A model generated the notes under the pieces. The model worked only from the letters and a program-made list of their open reading frames with translations. It searched no databases and was not told where the DNA came from. This document shows, in pieces, positions 43,987 to 54,619 of a DNA stretch of 64,000 bases. Position 1 is the stretch's first letter, and each line of letters starts with the position of its first letter. The DNA comes from Acarospora socialis (lineage: Eukaryota > Ascomycota > Lecanoromycetes > Acarosporales > Acarosporaceae). The stretch spans positions 1,550,001 through 1,614,000 of the forward strand of contig JAMYGW020000002.1 in NCBI GenBank assembly GCA_025617375.2, given 5' to 3'. The position numbers and the translations under genes are program-made.

Positions 43987-44381
43987 TTATGAAGTCGGGT
44001 TCGGGTTCATCTGGTAAGAGTCCCCATCAGTACTTGAATCCATACATGGACAAAGAACGATCGGAGATTGCGAGGTTCTCATACCTTCCTCTTGCCTCCG
44101 GTCATGGTAACGTTGACGAATCGGCGGGTGTATGTTATTCTCTTCTTCGCCCGTCCCTTGGGGGTTTTCTTCTTCTCTTGTGGCTCAACCTGTATGCAAG
44201 TACCTTGTTAGCTCTGCGAATCCACCGACGCTCCGTCATACTGCCAACGAACAGGGTAACATAGCACCAAGCGGCGCTGCAGCCTCAAGGTCTAAGGTCT
44301 CTCCAGATCAAACAACCGTACCTTTGGTGTCTGCGACTTGACCTTTCCAGCACGAGCCAGGGACCCGTGCACTTTACCCAT
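43987..44381 (-). CDS. rps30: 40S ribosomal protein S30 (eS30)
   Basis: The protein is 62 aa from exons 44381-44322, 44189-44085 and 44010-43987. It is the small basic eS30 protein of the 40S subunit. The sequence [53 protein letters not shown] and MNPNPTS is conserved over the full length. As in other fungi there is no ubiquitin-like fusion. Each exon ends on a codon boundary, and the last exon has only eight codons including stop. The first intron is 132 nt. High expression is expected from its role; no promoter element is claimed. Confidence 0.95.
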
Positions 44382-45070
44382 GATTGCGAGTTGTTCTTAT
44401 GTGAGGATTTGATGAATTTGGGAGTTCGCTGGGTATGACTATTGTGGCGAGATTGACGTTAGCGGGCTGAGCAGAAGAGGTATAGTTCTATTAGCTCCTG
44501 AGAAGGCCCGAAGAAGCAAGTCAAAGAGACAAGTAGATGATATAAGTCCAAGCGACTTACAGAAGTTGATAGTGAGCTGCGTTTGATGGATCACCGAATG
44601 AGGTCGTGTTGCCGTTGTGGTTGATGTATGGATTTAGCCGATCGATGACTCAGCCGCTCGCACGGGTCAAAGCCCTGGTACCTCCGTAATCTAACTCGTC
44701 GCTGATGCTGTACGAGTAAACACCCCTCCCCTTACCGAGTACTGCCTCTGCAGAAGTCTTCCCTACACACATGAAAAGCATCATCTCATCATCAATAGAT
44801 GGCCAAACTTGTATCGCGTAAGTTTACCTTGGTCTCTGCCATTATCAAGTCCTAGAACGACTAGCGTACAGAAACGTGGGGGACATTGCTTAGTCATATT
44901 GGCGTTATCGATTGCGGGGACACATGCACGCATTATGAGCTGGATAAGGTACGGTATTGCAGATGACAGAGTGACTTTGGTCAAACAAAAACATCCACGT
45001 ACTTTGTTTGTATATACTTCATCAATCTAAAGGCTGTTGAGCCACAGTCTCACTATCAGTCTATTGGTTC
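44382..45070. promoter_or_regulatory. Divergent promoter region of rps30 and the CREG-like gene
   Basis: The start codons of rps30 (-) and the CREG-like gene (+) are 689 bp apart, facing away from each other. No other gene is seen and no specific factor site is claimed. Confidence 0.45.
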
Positions 45071-45850
45071 ATGATGCACGGGCTTAAGTCTCTTTCCCTC
45101 CTGCTGCTGCCCTTCGCCGTCTCAGGCTCACTGCGAGCTCCACAACATATATTTGCTAATCCTTCCGAATCCTTCAACATTGACTTCAGAATCCCTACGG
45201 TTCATGAGTCCGCCGTACAAGCACGTCGAATTCTAAGTCTTTCCTCTATCGCTACCCTTTCCACCGTCTTCCCCTCCCAACACCACAGCCTATCGAGCAA
45301 TGACTACTCCGCAATGGAGAATCGACCCTCTAGGGTTCACGATTCGCCTATTGGGCTCATGGACTATTACGCGGACTGTGAATTAAGCACAGGCAATCCA
45401 ACAATCCTAGCAATTGGGATTGCGACCAGTTTTAAGAACGCCGATGCCGGCAGCAACATCTCCCTTTCCCTGCGATGGCATCCACCACCCCACCATCGGC
45501 CTTCACGCGATCCTTACAAGTTCTCCCCTGCGAATTTACCACGCTTCTCTTTGCTGGGACACCTGGAGAAACTCCACCCCCGAACGGTGGAAGATGAGGC
45601 TATCGTGAAGTGTTTCACGAGACACCACCCAGACGCAAAGGCCTGGTTACCGGGGAACAGCATACATGAGAGCTACTGGGTGAGGCTAGTGGTGGAAGAA
45701 GTGTATTGGATTGGAGGGTTCGGCGACAGGGCTTACATAGGCTGGATACCTGTAGAGGAGTGGAGAAACGTGACATCGAAGGAGATTGACCACATGAGGC
45801 TACCGGGGGAGGAGAACACAAAGAAGGGGAGTCACTGGTGGTCAGGATAG
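45071..45850 (+). CDS. Secreted CREG-like FMN-split-barrel protein
   Basis: The protein is 259 aa in one exon. It begins with a signal peptide (LKSLSLLLLPFAVSGSLRAP), so it is probably secreted or vacuolar. The body resembles the CREG / pyridoxamine-phosphate-oxidase-like beta-barrel: IGLMDYYADCELSTGNPTIL, then NISLSLRWHPP, RFSLLGHLEKL, CFTRHHPDAKAWLPGN and WVRLVVEEVYWIGGFGDRAY, ending in a conserved WIPVEEWRNV. CREG proteins are glycoproteins that have the fold of FMN enzymes but usually do not act as oxidases. Two NxS/T sites (NISL, NVTS) could be glycosylated. The start has two consecutive ATGs. The function in fungi is not known to me. Confidence 0.78.
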   Translation: MMHGLKSLSLLLLPFAVSGSLRAPQHIFANPSESFNIDFRIPTVHESAVQARRILSLSSIATLSTVFPSQHHSLSSNDYSAMENRPSRVHDSPIGLMDYYADCELSTGNPTILAIGIATSFKNADAGSNISLSLRWHPPPHHRPSRDPYKFSPANLPRFSLLGHLEKLHPRTVEDEAIVKCFTRHHPDAKAWLPGNSIHESYWVRLVVEEVYWIGGFGDRAYIGWIPVEEWRNVTSKEIDHMRLPGEENTKKGSHWWSG

Positions 45851-46775
45851 CTTGGAGGAACGAGGCTCGAAGACATTGGCAACAGAGCCCAAGACGCACG
45901 ACTGAGCTCAGTCTCGACTCCGGAGTCTGGGCGCGCTGCACAATTGAACAGTCGTGTCTCTCAACATATTCAATCAGTTGAATAAAGATGTATATATTGG
46001 TCCATATTGATCAGCCTCTCCGCATGTACCAGGCTGGCAATGGCCATGGTGACCATAATAGAAGAGCACGTGACGTAAGGGCATTGTGCCAAAGGTTGCA
46101 TGTTACAAAAGACTACACTTTCAACTCTTCGTAGCCCTTCGACCATCGCTATCGCTTCTATCTAATGGAATGGATGATGGCGAAGTGCTTGGATGTCTGA
46201 ATCCCGCTTACAGTTTTGGCCTCAGCTTGAGTTCCAAGTTGAAACATTCTGCTACCCACACTCATAGAGGAGCTATCATGTCGTCTAACCTCATTATCTT
46301 TTCATCTATCCCGGATCCACCTACGATATATATTGGTCCATTTCGGTCAAACGCCGCCACCTATTTTATATGTCGGAAATTCAGTCTGGTGCGGTTGCCC
46401 GTTGCGAGACATCTTATTCTTCACAGCCCTGAGACCGTGCTCAAGGCCAAGCCAGCAATCCGGCCGTCTCTCTCTTACATCGCCGGCTGTGTATCTTGGC
46501 TTTGAGCGCGATTGATGGTAGTGAACATGGATGGTTCACAGTCACACCTCTGGATATACCTCGGTCGAATTAAGGTAGCTCCCATGACCTACCTCGGCCG
46601 GGAGCGACAGTACTGTACTCACCTTGAGGGTGATAACACTTAGACCAGATTATGATCACCTCACTAGAGCCTGAACAGACACAAAGTTCCGGGATCTCGT
46701 ACGAACTTGGACGTTCCCCTCACTGCAAGGAATTACCGTCGTTAACAGCACGCTAATAAACCCCAACTCGTCACC
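45851..46775. other. Intergenic, no gene supported
   Basis: Lies downstream of the CREG-like gene and contains the promoter of the hydroxyacid oxidase gene. A 139-codon frame at 46086-46505 has no protein features. The short string TATATATTGGTCCAT occurs twice (near 45991 and 46327), probably by chance. Confidence 0.45.
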
Positions 46776-48228
46776 ATGTCAAGGGTACAGCATCCACCAG
46801 ACGCTGAGGCTCCGCGCAAATATGGTGCTTATCAGATGGAAGTCTACACCAATGGCTTGCTCAAGAATATTCTTCCGACAGTGACCACCGATCCAAATAA
46901 GCTTGAGGAGCAAGCCAAGAAGGCTTTGGGAGCTAGGAGCTACAACTATGTCGCCGGAGGTGCAGGTGAGCGGGCGACGATGGACGCCAATCGGTTGGCA
47001 TTTAGACAATGGAAGGTAAAAGAGGAACATACCGCCATGTATCTTGTGTGCGCCTGGAACGCTAATTGTTGACGCTGGGGCGAGCCAGATGGTACCCCGA
47101 ATGTTGCGCCAGACTACCTACCGTGACCTCCAAGTGGAGCTGTTCGGAGAGCGTTATGAGAGCCCGGTCCTGGTAGCTCCCGTGGGTGTTCAAACAATCT
47201 TCCACCAGGACAAGGAACTTGGCGTTGCCGAGATAGCGGCTGAGATAGGAGTGCCATATATCCTGTCCACGGCGAGCAGCAGCAGCATCGAGGATGTTGC
47301 AAAGGCCAGTGGTGATGGACACAGGTGGTTTCAGCTTTACTGGCCGCAAGATGACGAGATAACCATCTCTGTTGGTCAACCAATCCCACATCAGAAACTC
47401 TCTGTGAATTTGGACTAATAGAAAGGCAGTTGTTGCATCGTGCCAAGAACAATGGCTTCAAAGTTCTGGTTGTAACCCTTGATACTTGGGCACTTTCCTG
47501 GCGCCCTTGGGATCTCGACAATGCCTATATTCCCTTTTCTTCTGGCATTGGCAACCAAACAGGTTTCAGCGACCCGGCCTTCCGCGCGAAATTCAAAGCG
47601 AGTACCGGCAAAGAAGTCGACGACGACGTCTTTGGCGCATCTCGCGCGTGGGCAGCGGACGTCTTTTCTGGAGCGGCGCACACGTGGGACCAACTCGAGT
47701 TATTGAAGAAGCACTGGGACGGTCCTATTGTGTTGAAGGGTATTCAGCACGTCGAAGATGCGAAGAAGGCTCTCGAAGTCGGCATGCAAGGGATTGTGGT
47801 TAGTAACCATGGAGGTCGTCAATTAGACGGGGCGATTGGAAGCTTGGAAGTGTTACCGGAGATCGTCGACGCTGTTGGTGACAAGATGACCGTTCTCTTC
47901 GATTCTGGTATCAGGACTGGTGTCGATGTCATCAAGGCCCTTTGCTTGGGCGCCAAGGCTGTGCTCGTTGGACGTCCATTTGTGTATGGCTTGGCGATTG
48001 GAGGCAAGAAGGGTGCCAAGCAAGCACTTCAGGGTATCCTTGCTGTGAGTTGTCCTGTCCCTCTTTAAATAACAGTATATCCTCGGTTGAGTAGACCTTG
48101 GTGACTAACCGGCGAATTAGGATCTTGACATGAGCATGGGTCTTGCTGGAATTCGAACGGTGCACGACTGCGACCGCAGTATGATCCGCAGAGTGCAATA
48201 TGGTGGGGATATGCACTCGAGTATGTAA
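46776..48228 (+). CDS. FMN-dependent 2-hydroxyacid oxidase / lactate 2-monooxygenase-like
   Basis: The protein is 414 aa from exons 46776-47015, 47089-47370, 47430-48044 and 48121-48228. It belongs to the FMN-dependent alpha-hydroxyacid dehydrogenase family, which oxidises L-2-hydroxyacids such as lactate. Expected active-site residues are present: Tyr164 (FQLYWPQ), Asp192 (VTLDTW), Arg199 (SWRPWDL), Lys277 (IVLKGIQ), His301 and Arg304 (SNHGGRQLDG), then the phosphate-binding DSGIRTGVDVIKAL and GRPFVYGLA. The DTWALSWRPWDLDNAYIPF segment with the following insert resembles lactate 2-monooxygenase rather than cytochrome b2; there is no heme domain. No peroxisomal SKL-type end is seen (it ends SSM). 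All introns join in frame. The substrate is not settled. Confidence 0.88.
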
Positions 48229-48564
48229 CTAACACTCATTACGGCAGACTTGGAGAGAGATTGGGGACATTCTTGGGTACTTAAACGGACCTGGTAGAAA
48301 ATTGAGCTACAGTCACACTATCGTTGCCTCCATTAACAGTGTAGTGTTCCTTTCCTTTGATAACGTCGGATTTCTCATGCTATCTTATACCGAATGCCCT
48401 GCCTCCATAGTCAACACTCAACGCCCGGCGAACAAATGTTCGTGGAGACAAACGCCCATAAAGTCTACCGTTACCGATACTACTATGCTGAAGGAAAGGC
48501 AAATTGGGAAGCGCAAAACCCTACCCAACGCCCTTGACACTTCAATCCTGCATTTCCTAACGCA
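48229..48564. other. Short convergent spacer
   Basis: 336 bp between the 3' ends of the oxidase gene (+) and nimA (-). A long plus-strand open frame that starts here and runs to 49957 is antisense to nimA and is not counted as a gene. Confidence 0.55.
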
Positions 48565-50904
48565 TCATCGACTGTTCTTCGTATCCGGCCGGATCCTCCG
48601 CAGAAATGGGCTCGGCAAGTCATCAGCATCTCTATCCCACTCAACCGGACTAGTATGTGCCAGCGCCGCGGCAAGCTTGATCTCACCACCCACAGCGGTC
48701 GGTCTTGTTGCTTTGTTGTCGACACCATCCCCTGGCTCTCTACTGTCTTCCGGAGGTCTTCCGCCTGCTCTTGCCTGTGCCAGTTCTACGAGCGTCCGGC
48801 CACCCATGGACAGGTTTTTCTGCATGACCGCCTTGAACATGTCCTCACCGCCCGCGAGTGGCTTAACTAACTTAGGTTTCGGCGGTGCCTTCCTAACAGG
48901 AGAACCAGTATCATTGATCAGTGCCGTTGAGGAAGGGATCTTGGAGAGACGTCGATTGGGTGAGGTGTGGCCTTTATCGTTGAGGGCGGTAGAGCGGACG
49001 TTCGGCTGCGAGGGGCTTTTGGGCATGGATGACTGTGACGGTGGCTTGGAGGATGCCTTCGCGAACAGATTCACCTGGCTATTCAACTTCTTCGGAGGGG
49101 CAGTCTTGGTTCGGAGCAATCCTGGACGAGGTTGGACCTTGAATGGATCGTTGGATACCTTAGCACGTGTGGGCGATGGCAGGTCTGGTACTTCATCCTC
49201 TTCATCGTCGGAGTACGCGAGTTGTGGCTCCCATTTCAACTTCTGCTCTGCTGCCGCAGCGAAGATGTTCTTCCCGTTTCCAGCCGTTGCGGGCACCGCG
49301 CGACGAGGGGAGAGTGACAGAGAGGCGATCGACATAGGCGACGGTTCGCCCATCTGTACGTCCATCGGGGAGTCGTACATTGTTCTGGATCGGCTGAAAG
49401 CGGAGCGGGTGCTCTTTTTCAGCGGGTTTGACTTGTTCGAGGTAGGCGACTCGATTGAAAGTTCGCTTAGGTCTGTCGTCGAAGGGAAGTCGGTGTCGCC
49501 ACTGGTGCTTAAAGATGATCCGACTATTTCGTCACGTTGTTCTGCTGCTGATTCTTTTGGGGCATTGATAGCTCGCAGTTGCCTTTGGACCTCTGCCTCG
49601 ACCTTCTCACGGACTTCGGCTTCAAATTTCTTGTGTAGTCGTTCCAATTCGACCTGCACCTGCCGATCAATCTCCAACCTTGCCTTGACTTCCCACTCCC
49701 GTCGCACGCTTGCATCCACTTCGTATCTCATCCTCTCCTTCTCTAAGTCCAAGCGTGTAACACGAACTTCTGCTTCCTCCAACTTCTGTGCTGCTAGATC
49801 CTCTCTTATCTTGAGCAATCTCCCAAGCTCTACAACTTCCCTCTCTTTTCTCATCAGCTTGACGACTGGTAGGTCGAGAAGTGCGGCTGTGTTAGGCCGA
49901 AGCAAAGGATTCGTTTTGAGACAGCTGAAGATAACTTTCTGCAACTCTGGGGAATAAATGCTTGGTAAAGGCGCAACCTTGCCGTCCTTGATCTTCTGGA
50001 CGAGGTGAAAGTGCGTTCTGGCATTGAAGGGTGGCTCCTTCGCGCAAAGCTCATACATAATACATCCCAAGGACCAAATGTCCGAGTGCAATGTGTATCG
50101 TTCGGCAGCACAGATCTCAGGAGACATGTAAAATGGCGTCCCAACGTACGTGGACGCAAAGTCATGAGACTGCATGAGCTTCGAGAGCCCGAAGTCGCCG
50201 AGCTTGACTGAATTGTCCGCTCCAAGAAAGACTTCATGGAAATCCTGTCAGTTCGTGGTGAGATAGTCAAGTTAGGCATTTACACTTACCATTTTCCGGC
50301 TTCAGGTCACGATGCAAAATCATCGGTTTAGCGTCTTTCCCCTTTAACGGATTTGGCGCCGCATTCTTTCCTGGGCCCATGACGTTGCTACCGACCTCTG
50401 GCGGATCCACTCCATAGTGACAACGATACAGGGCCGTTACCAACTGAGAGAAGATGCCCCACACAAACTCTTCGTCGGCGTACTCGCGCTTCTGCTGCAA
50501 CCTCTTGATCACCTGGCTTAGGTCCCCTCCACCACAGTATTCCATATAGAGGTGGAGGTCTTGGGAAGACTTGATGTGCTCGCGGTGATAATAGCCCACG
50601 ATGTTCGGGTGATGCAACGAGTTGAGGATAGAGAATTCGGCATGGAGCTGCTCCCTTTCTTTTTGTGACATGCGGATATAGTTGATCTCCTTTCGACATA
50701 GGATCTTCGCCATGTGTTAGTATCCAATGTCACTAAGGTGATGTGAACGGATGTTTACGTGGCCGTCCGATTTTCTCTTGACCTTCCGTATAATGCCGAA
50801 GGAGCCATGGCCTACATCAATATGTTAGCAACAGTTCCTATTGAAGATGCCGATGTGTGCTCACCAATCTTTTCTAAGACCTCGTATTTCTCAGATTCTG
50901 GCAT
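48565..50904 (-). CDS. nimA: NIMA-type mitotic serine/threonine kinase
   Basis: The protein is 724 aa from exons 50904-50865, 50811-50759, 50704-50290 and 50231-48565. It is the NIMA/Nek kinase that promotes mitotic entry. Kinase motifs: IGHGSFGIIRKV (13-24), Lys36 (LCRKEI), HRDLKPEN (Asp164), DFGLSKL (182-188) and VGTPFYMSPE with Thr201 as the activation-loop threonine. An insert of about 28 residues (Pro/Gly/Asn-rich) lies just before ILHRDLKPEN, as in other fungal NIMA proteins. A long charged coiled coil follows (about 320-430), then a Ser/Pro-rich basic tail that probably carries phosphorylation and turnover sites. The length is close to A. nidulans NIMA (about 700 aa). The two small 5' exons are supported because splicing restores RKSDGH|ILCRKEINYI. 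Confidence 0.92.
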
Positions 50905-51234
50905 GCTGTAGAGGTTCTTGTGGGAAATTTCTCTCAAGCGTCTTATGATTGGAGAGAAGAAGTTAGAAAGTTTAGACAAGTTCCATTAATGACGGTCGTG
51001 AGTGTTAGGACCTTCTGCTTTTGGTGGTGTGGTTCTCGGCGCATAGTTGAGGTACTCGGTGCGCAACCTATGTTGTGTTCGCACAGGTTACCGCAGCAAC
51101 CACAGTCAGGTGACCTTATCGATAAAGAATATATCGATTCCCGCCACTATGGCAGATGCTGTAACTAAGACGGAGTTCTTCATCCTGCCTTCCTGCCACC
51201 ATAGGAGGAATTGCACAGAAGCCTCCAAGTCAAA
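50905..51234. promoter_or_regulatory. Short divergent promoter of nimA and the ankyrin-BTB gene
   Basis: Only 330 bp separate the two start codons, so transcription in both directions starts within it. An ATG at 51149 begins another frame that does not join the ankyrin frame. No specific factor site is claimed. Confidence 0.5.
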
Positions 51235-53504
51235 ATGGTACTTCGAAAGGATCAACTGGAGGCTAGTCTCCACGAAGAGAAAAAGTTGATTAAGGATGGG
51301 AGACTGAAAGAAGATAATCCCCTCGACTTCAGCGAAAGTTTCGCCAAGCTGTGTGAAGCTTGCCGCAGAGGGGATTTGAAGGTGTGCCAAGAGATGATCA
51401 CCGATGGAGCGAACATCAACGCAAGAGATTCATTTGATTACACTCCGTTGATATTGGTGAGCAGACCCCCGCCTACATCGAAGTCCCCGCCGTTGAGAGG
51501 CCTCGATGCAAGCCTGGCAAGAAGTCCGAAGAGAGCTGCAGGGCCCGAGGTAGAGCAGGACTAATAGCACGCTTGACAAGGCTAGTCTTTGTGGGCATTA
51601 CGAGGTCGTGCAATTGCTCCTTGAATCTGGTGCGTTGTGCGAACGAGACACATTCCAGGGCGAAAGGTATACTAAGGCCGAGGTTTCGTGCTTCTCACGA
51701 GAAGTGGCTAAATATTGCGCATGCAGATGCCTATACAATGCACTCAACGACCGAATACGCAACCTGCTGCTACAGTACGATTACTCGAAATCGACCGACC
51801 CCCTACAGCCCTTGGCCTCACACATTACCTCTTTACTCACCCGTGATTACCCTCAAACTTCGGACATCACCGTCGTCACTACCGATCAATCCTTCCACCT
51901 TCACAAATTTGTCCTCTCGGCAAGATCACCCTACTTCAGGAAGAAACTAAGCACGGCCCCCGAAATCACTTCCTGGAAACTACCACTCACAATCCCGCCT
52001 CAGGCGTTTGAAATCTCAATACGTTACATATACTTCGGAGAAGTTCCCAATGACATTGGTGGGGGTCCAGGAACAGGTTACACGGAACTCGAGGTACTTG
52101 AAGGTATTGACAAGTTAAGCCGACAACTGGAAATTCGAGCTTTATGGGAGGGCATACTCGAAAGCGGCGATCGACGACTAGCCCGTCAGCGGAGAACGGA
52201 GGAGGTCGAAAGGGGACGAGACCAAATGGACGCATGGTATCGAGGTAATGTGCTACGGCATAAAATCGACGTGGACTCCAGCAAGGCCGACCAGGTCCGA
52301 TGGGACCGCGCCAATGGTATCTTTGCAGACGTACTGCTGCGGGCAGATCAAGGTGCGGAAGAATGCGATGATGTATTGAATGGCACCCAAACTCCACCCA
52401 TGCGCAACACCCTAGGCCCATTAAACGGGATACCCGTCGGTCCGACCTCACACAGTTCGCGCTCTCCTTCCCGAGCGCGCACAGTACGGAAATCCACTCT
52501 GTTCCCCGCTCACCGCGCAATGCTTATCCGATCCGAGTTCTTCCTCACCATGTTCTCTTCCTCTTTCCGTGAAGCCCAGACTACCGACCACCTACAGATC
52601 ATCCCCATTGACTGCTCGCCCGAAGTGCTCGAAGTAGTCCTGACATTCCTCTACACCGAGCGAGCGGACTTCCCTCTCGACACTGCCGTCGACGTTCTCT
52701 TCGCCGCGGATCTACTCCTAATCGAAAAGCTCAAGGTCAAAGCGGCCGTGGTAATCAGCACACTAGGTAACGGCACCATGCCGCCAACCTCCACCCAGCA
52801 AGGAGGAGACGACACCGAGACGGAAGAGCAAGGAGAGCCCGTCGACATCTACGACGTCATCCGCGCCGGCTGGCTCACACGCGTCCCGAGACTCGAAGAG
52901 TTCGGCGCGCGGTATTTCGCCTACCGGTTAGAAAACTACATCGACGAGGAGGAATTCGCCGAATTGATCAAGGAAAGTGCGGCGAGAATCAAAGGCAGGC
53001 AGGAAACGGATAGTATCGAGTTGTTGGATGAGTATGCCTTTCCTGTCCACCCGTCCTTGTGTGTTTCTTTTTAAAGCATTCACCGACATCGAACGAAGAT
53101 CGCAGACTGATAAAGAACACAGTATCCGCTACTACCTCTCCGAGCGCTTCCGCCTCCGCTTCGAAGACTCCGGCATCGACGACCTGATGGACGACAACCT
53201 CGACTCCTCCCTCCTTCCCACCAACGGTACCAGTTTCAACGCGACACCCGTCCCCGAAGACGAAGCGATCGACCTCACCGACAAAAGCCGAACGCCAACC
53301 TCAACCTCAATGTCAACCCTACCAGCAAGGACGAGTGGAGAACGAGAGGAAGAACCGTCACAGCCGGTCCCGGCAACCGACGCAGTCGTCCGGACGCTGG
53401 ATGGCGAGATCGCGGGCGACGAGTTCGCGGCTGATGCGATGAACTATCAGATTTTGCTGGGGAAGATCGAGGGCTTGTTGGAGAGGTTGCGGTTGGAGGC
53501 TTGA
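51235..53504 (+). CDS. Ankyrin-BTB/POZ protein (ABTB1/YIL001W-like)
   Basis: The protein is 664 aa from exons 51235-51456, 51581-51666, 51727-53031 and 53123-53504. The N-terminal ankyrin repeats are FAKLCEACRRGDLKVCQEMI, then GANINARDSFDYTPLILASL and CGHYEVVQLLLESGALCERD. Two BTB/POZ domains follow: the first at about SDITVVTTDQSFHLHKFVLS with SPYFRKKL, the second at FPAHRAMLIRSEFFLTMFSS, with VLEVVLTFLYTERADFPL after it. This order matches ABTB1-type proteins and yeast YIL001W. Such proteins are candidate adaptors for Cul3-type ubiquitin ligases. A Ser/Arg-rich linker separates the BTB domains, and the C-terminus ends in a short coiled coil (ILLGKIEGLLERLRLEA). Splicing of exons 1 to 3 restores an unbroken ankyrin pattern. 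The start at 51235 is the first ATG in frame. Confidence 0.85.
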
Positions 53505-54619
53505 GGGTCGTTTGGATTGGTTTGTTTGTTTGGACATTGGCAGGGAGAAAGAGAAGGAGGGAGGGAGAGGCCAGAGAGGGTGGGGTTTGGGGGATGTTCA
53601 GAGCACCGAGAAGGAAGGAGAGGGGGCAAGGGATGGGAGTGTGAATGGGGATGGGGTATGAAAGGTAGAAGGTGCGGTTGGTGTGGGTTTGGAAGGTAAG
53701 TAGGTGGTGTATATAGCGCTCAGTTATATTAGACAATAGAAATGACAAGATTTCGTGGCGTTTGTTCGTTGGGGTCGTAAGTCATGCGATAGAGTCATGT
53801 ATTCGTATGTCTCTGAATCTTCTGGCGGTAATTTGACACAGTCGAGGAAGGAGAGCCAGAAGAGCCAGAAGGACAGTTCTGAGGGAGTTTCTGCCGTAGG
53901 AGTTCATCGGACGCCATTGCGGGCAGAAGTTAGAGAAAGCGGTGACGAGTCCCCGAACGATGCTGGAGACCCCTCAACTATGCACTTACACTCCTTCCCA
54001 TATGTAAGATATATCCATTAAATCTGGCCTAGCCTAATCTGACTCAACTAGCGTAGCCTAATCTAGAATGACCGACAACCACACCAGACCACACATCAAC
54101 GTGTAGAGCTTGACCAAGGAAAAATACCGAAAGCTGAATGGCGATGAGATCGAAGCTACCCGCCATGGTACGTGTCGACGTACGAGATACCAGACGCCAG
54201 CGCCGCTAGGGGACGGAAATGCAGAGGAGTATGTCCATGAATGAGCTTAGGTGTGAGGTAGAAAATTGGGAGTAGAGAAGGGAACAAAAAGCGCCTAGGA
54301 TGCGTCTATGATGCATGAATTGAATCCGTCTTGAATGGCAGATGAGGCTGAACGGAAATGTAGAGATTGGTCGCGACAGGCGCCTTGTCGGACGAAGAGG
54401 AAATGCTTGAATGCTGATATGACGGGTTGATGTGGGAAGTGTATTCTAGCAACGACGGCCAGATAGAAACGCGGTCGTGCGGGCGATGCTAGAAAGGAAA
54501 AGAGGTCGCGGGGCTTTGTACAGGTTAGAAAATAAGGGATGCCGAGTTTTTGTCTCTCCTAGTCCAACCCCTGATACCGATAGCAGTCATGAATTCGTCA
54601 AAGAAAGACCTTCCTTCGT
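53505..54619. other. Convergent spacer, no gene supported
   Basis: Lies between the 3' ends of the ankyrin-BTB gene (+) and the FLC-like gene (-). A purine-rich stretch (GGGAGAAAGAGAAGGAGGG) at about 53540-53640 follows the stop codon. Frames at 53755-54021 and 54477-54896 are featureless or antisense to the FLC-like gene. Confidence 0.5.

Noticed and set aside
45985-46345. TATATATTGGTCCAT repeated twice about 340 bp apart
   Set aside because: The match does not extend beyond about 15 bases and the flanks differ, so it is not a long direct repeat of an element.
48302-49957. 551-codon open frame on the plus strand
   Set aside because: It is antisense to the NIMA kinase exon, whose motifs are unambiguous; the Ser/Leu-rich reading is a strand shadow.
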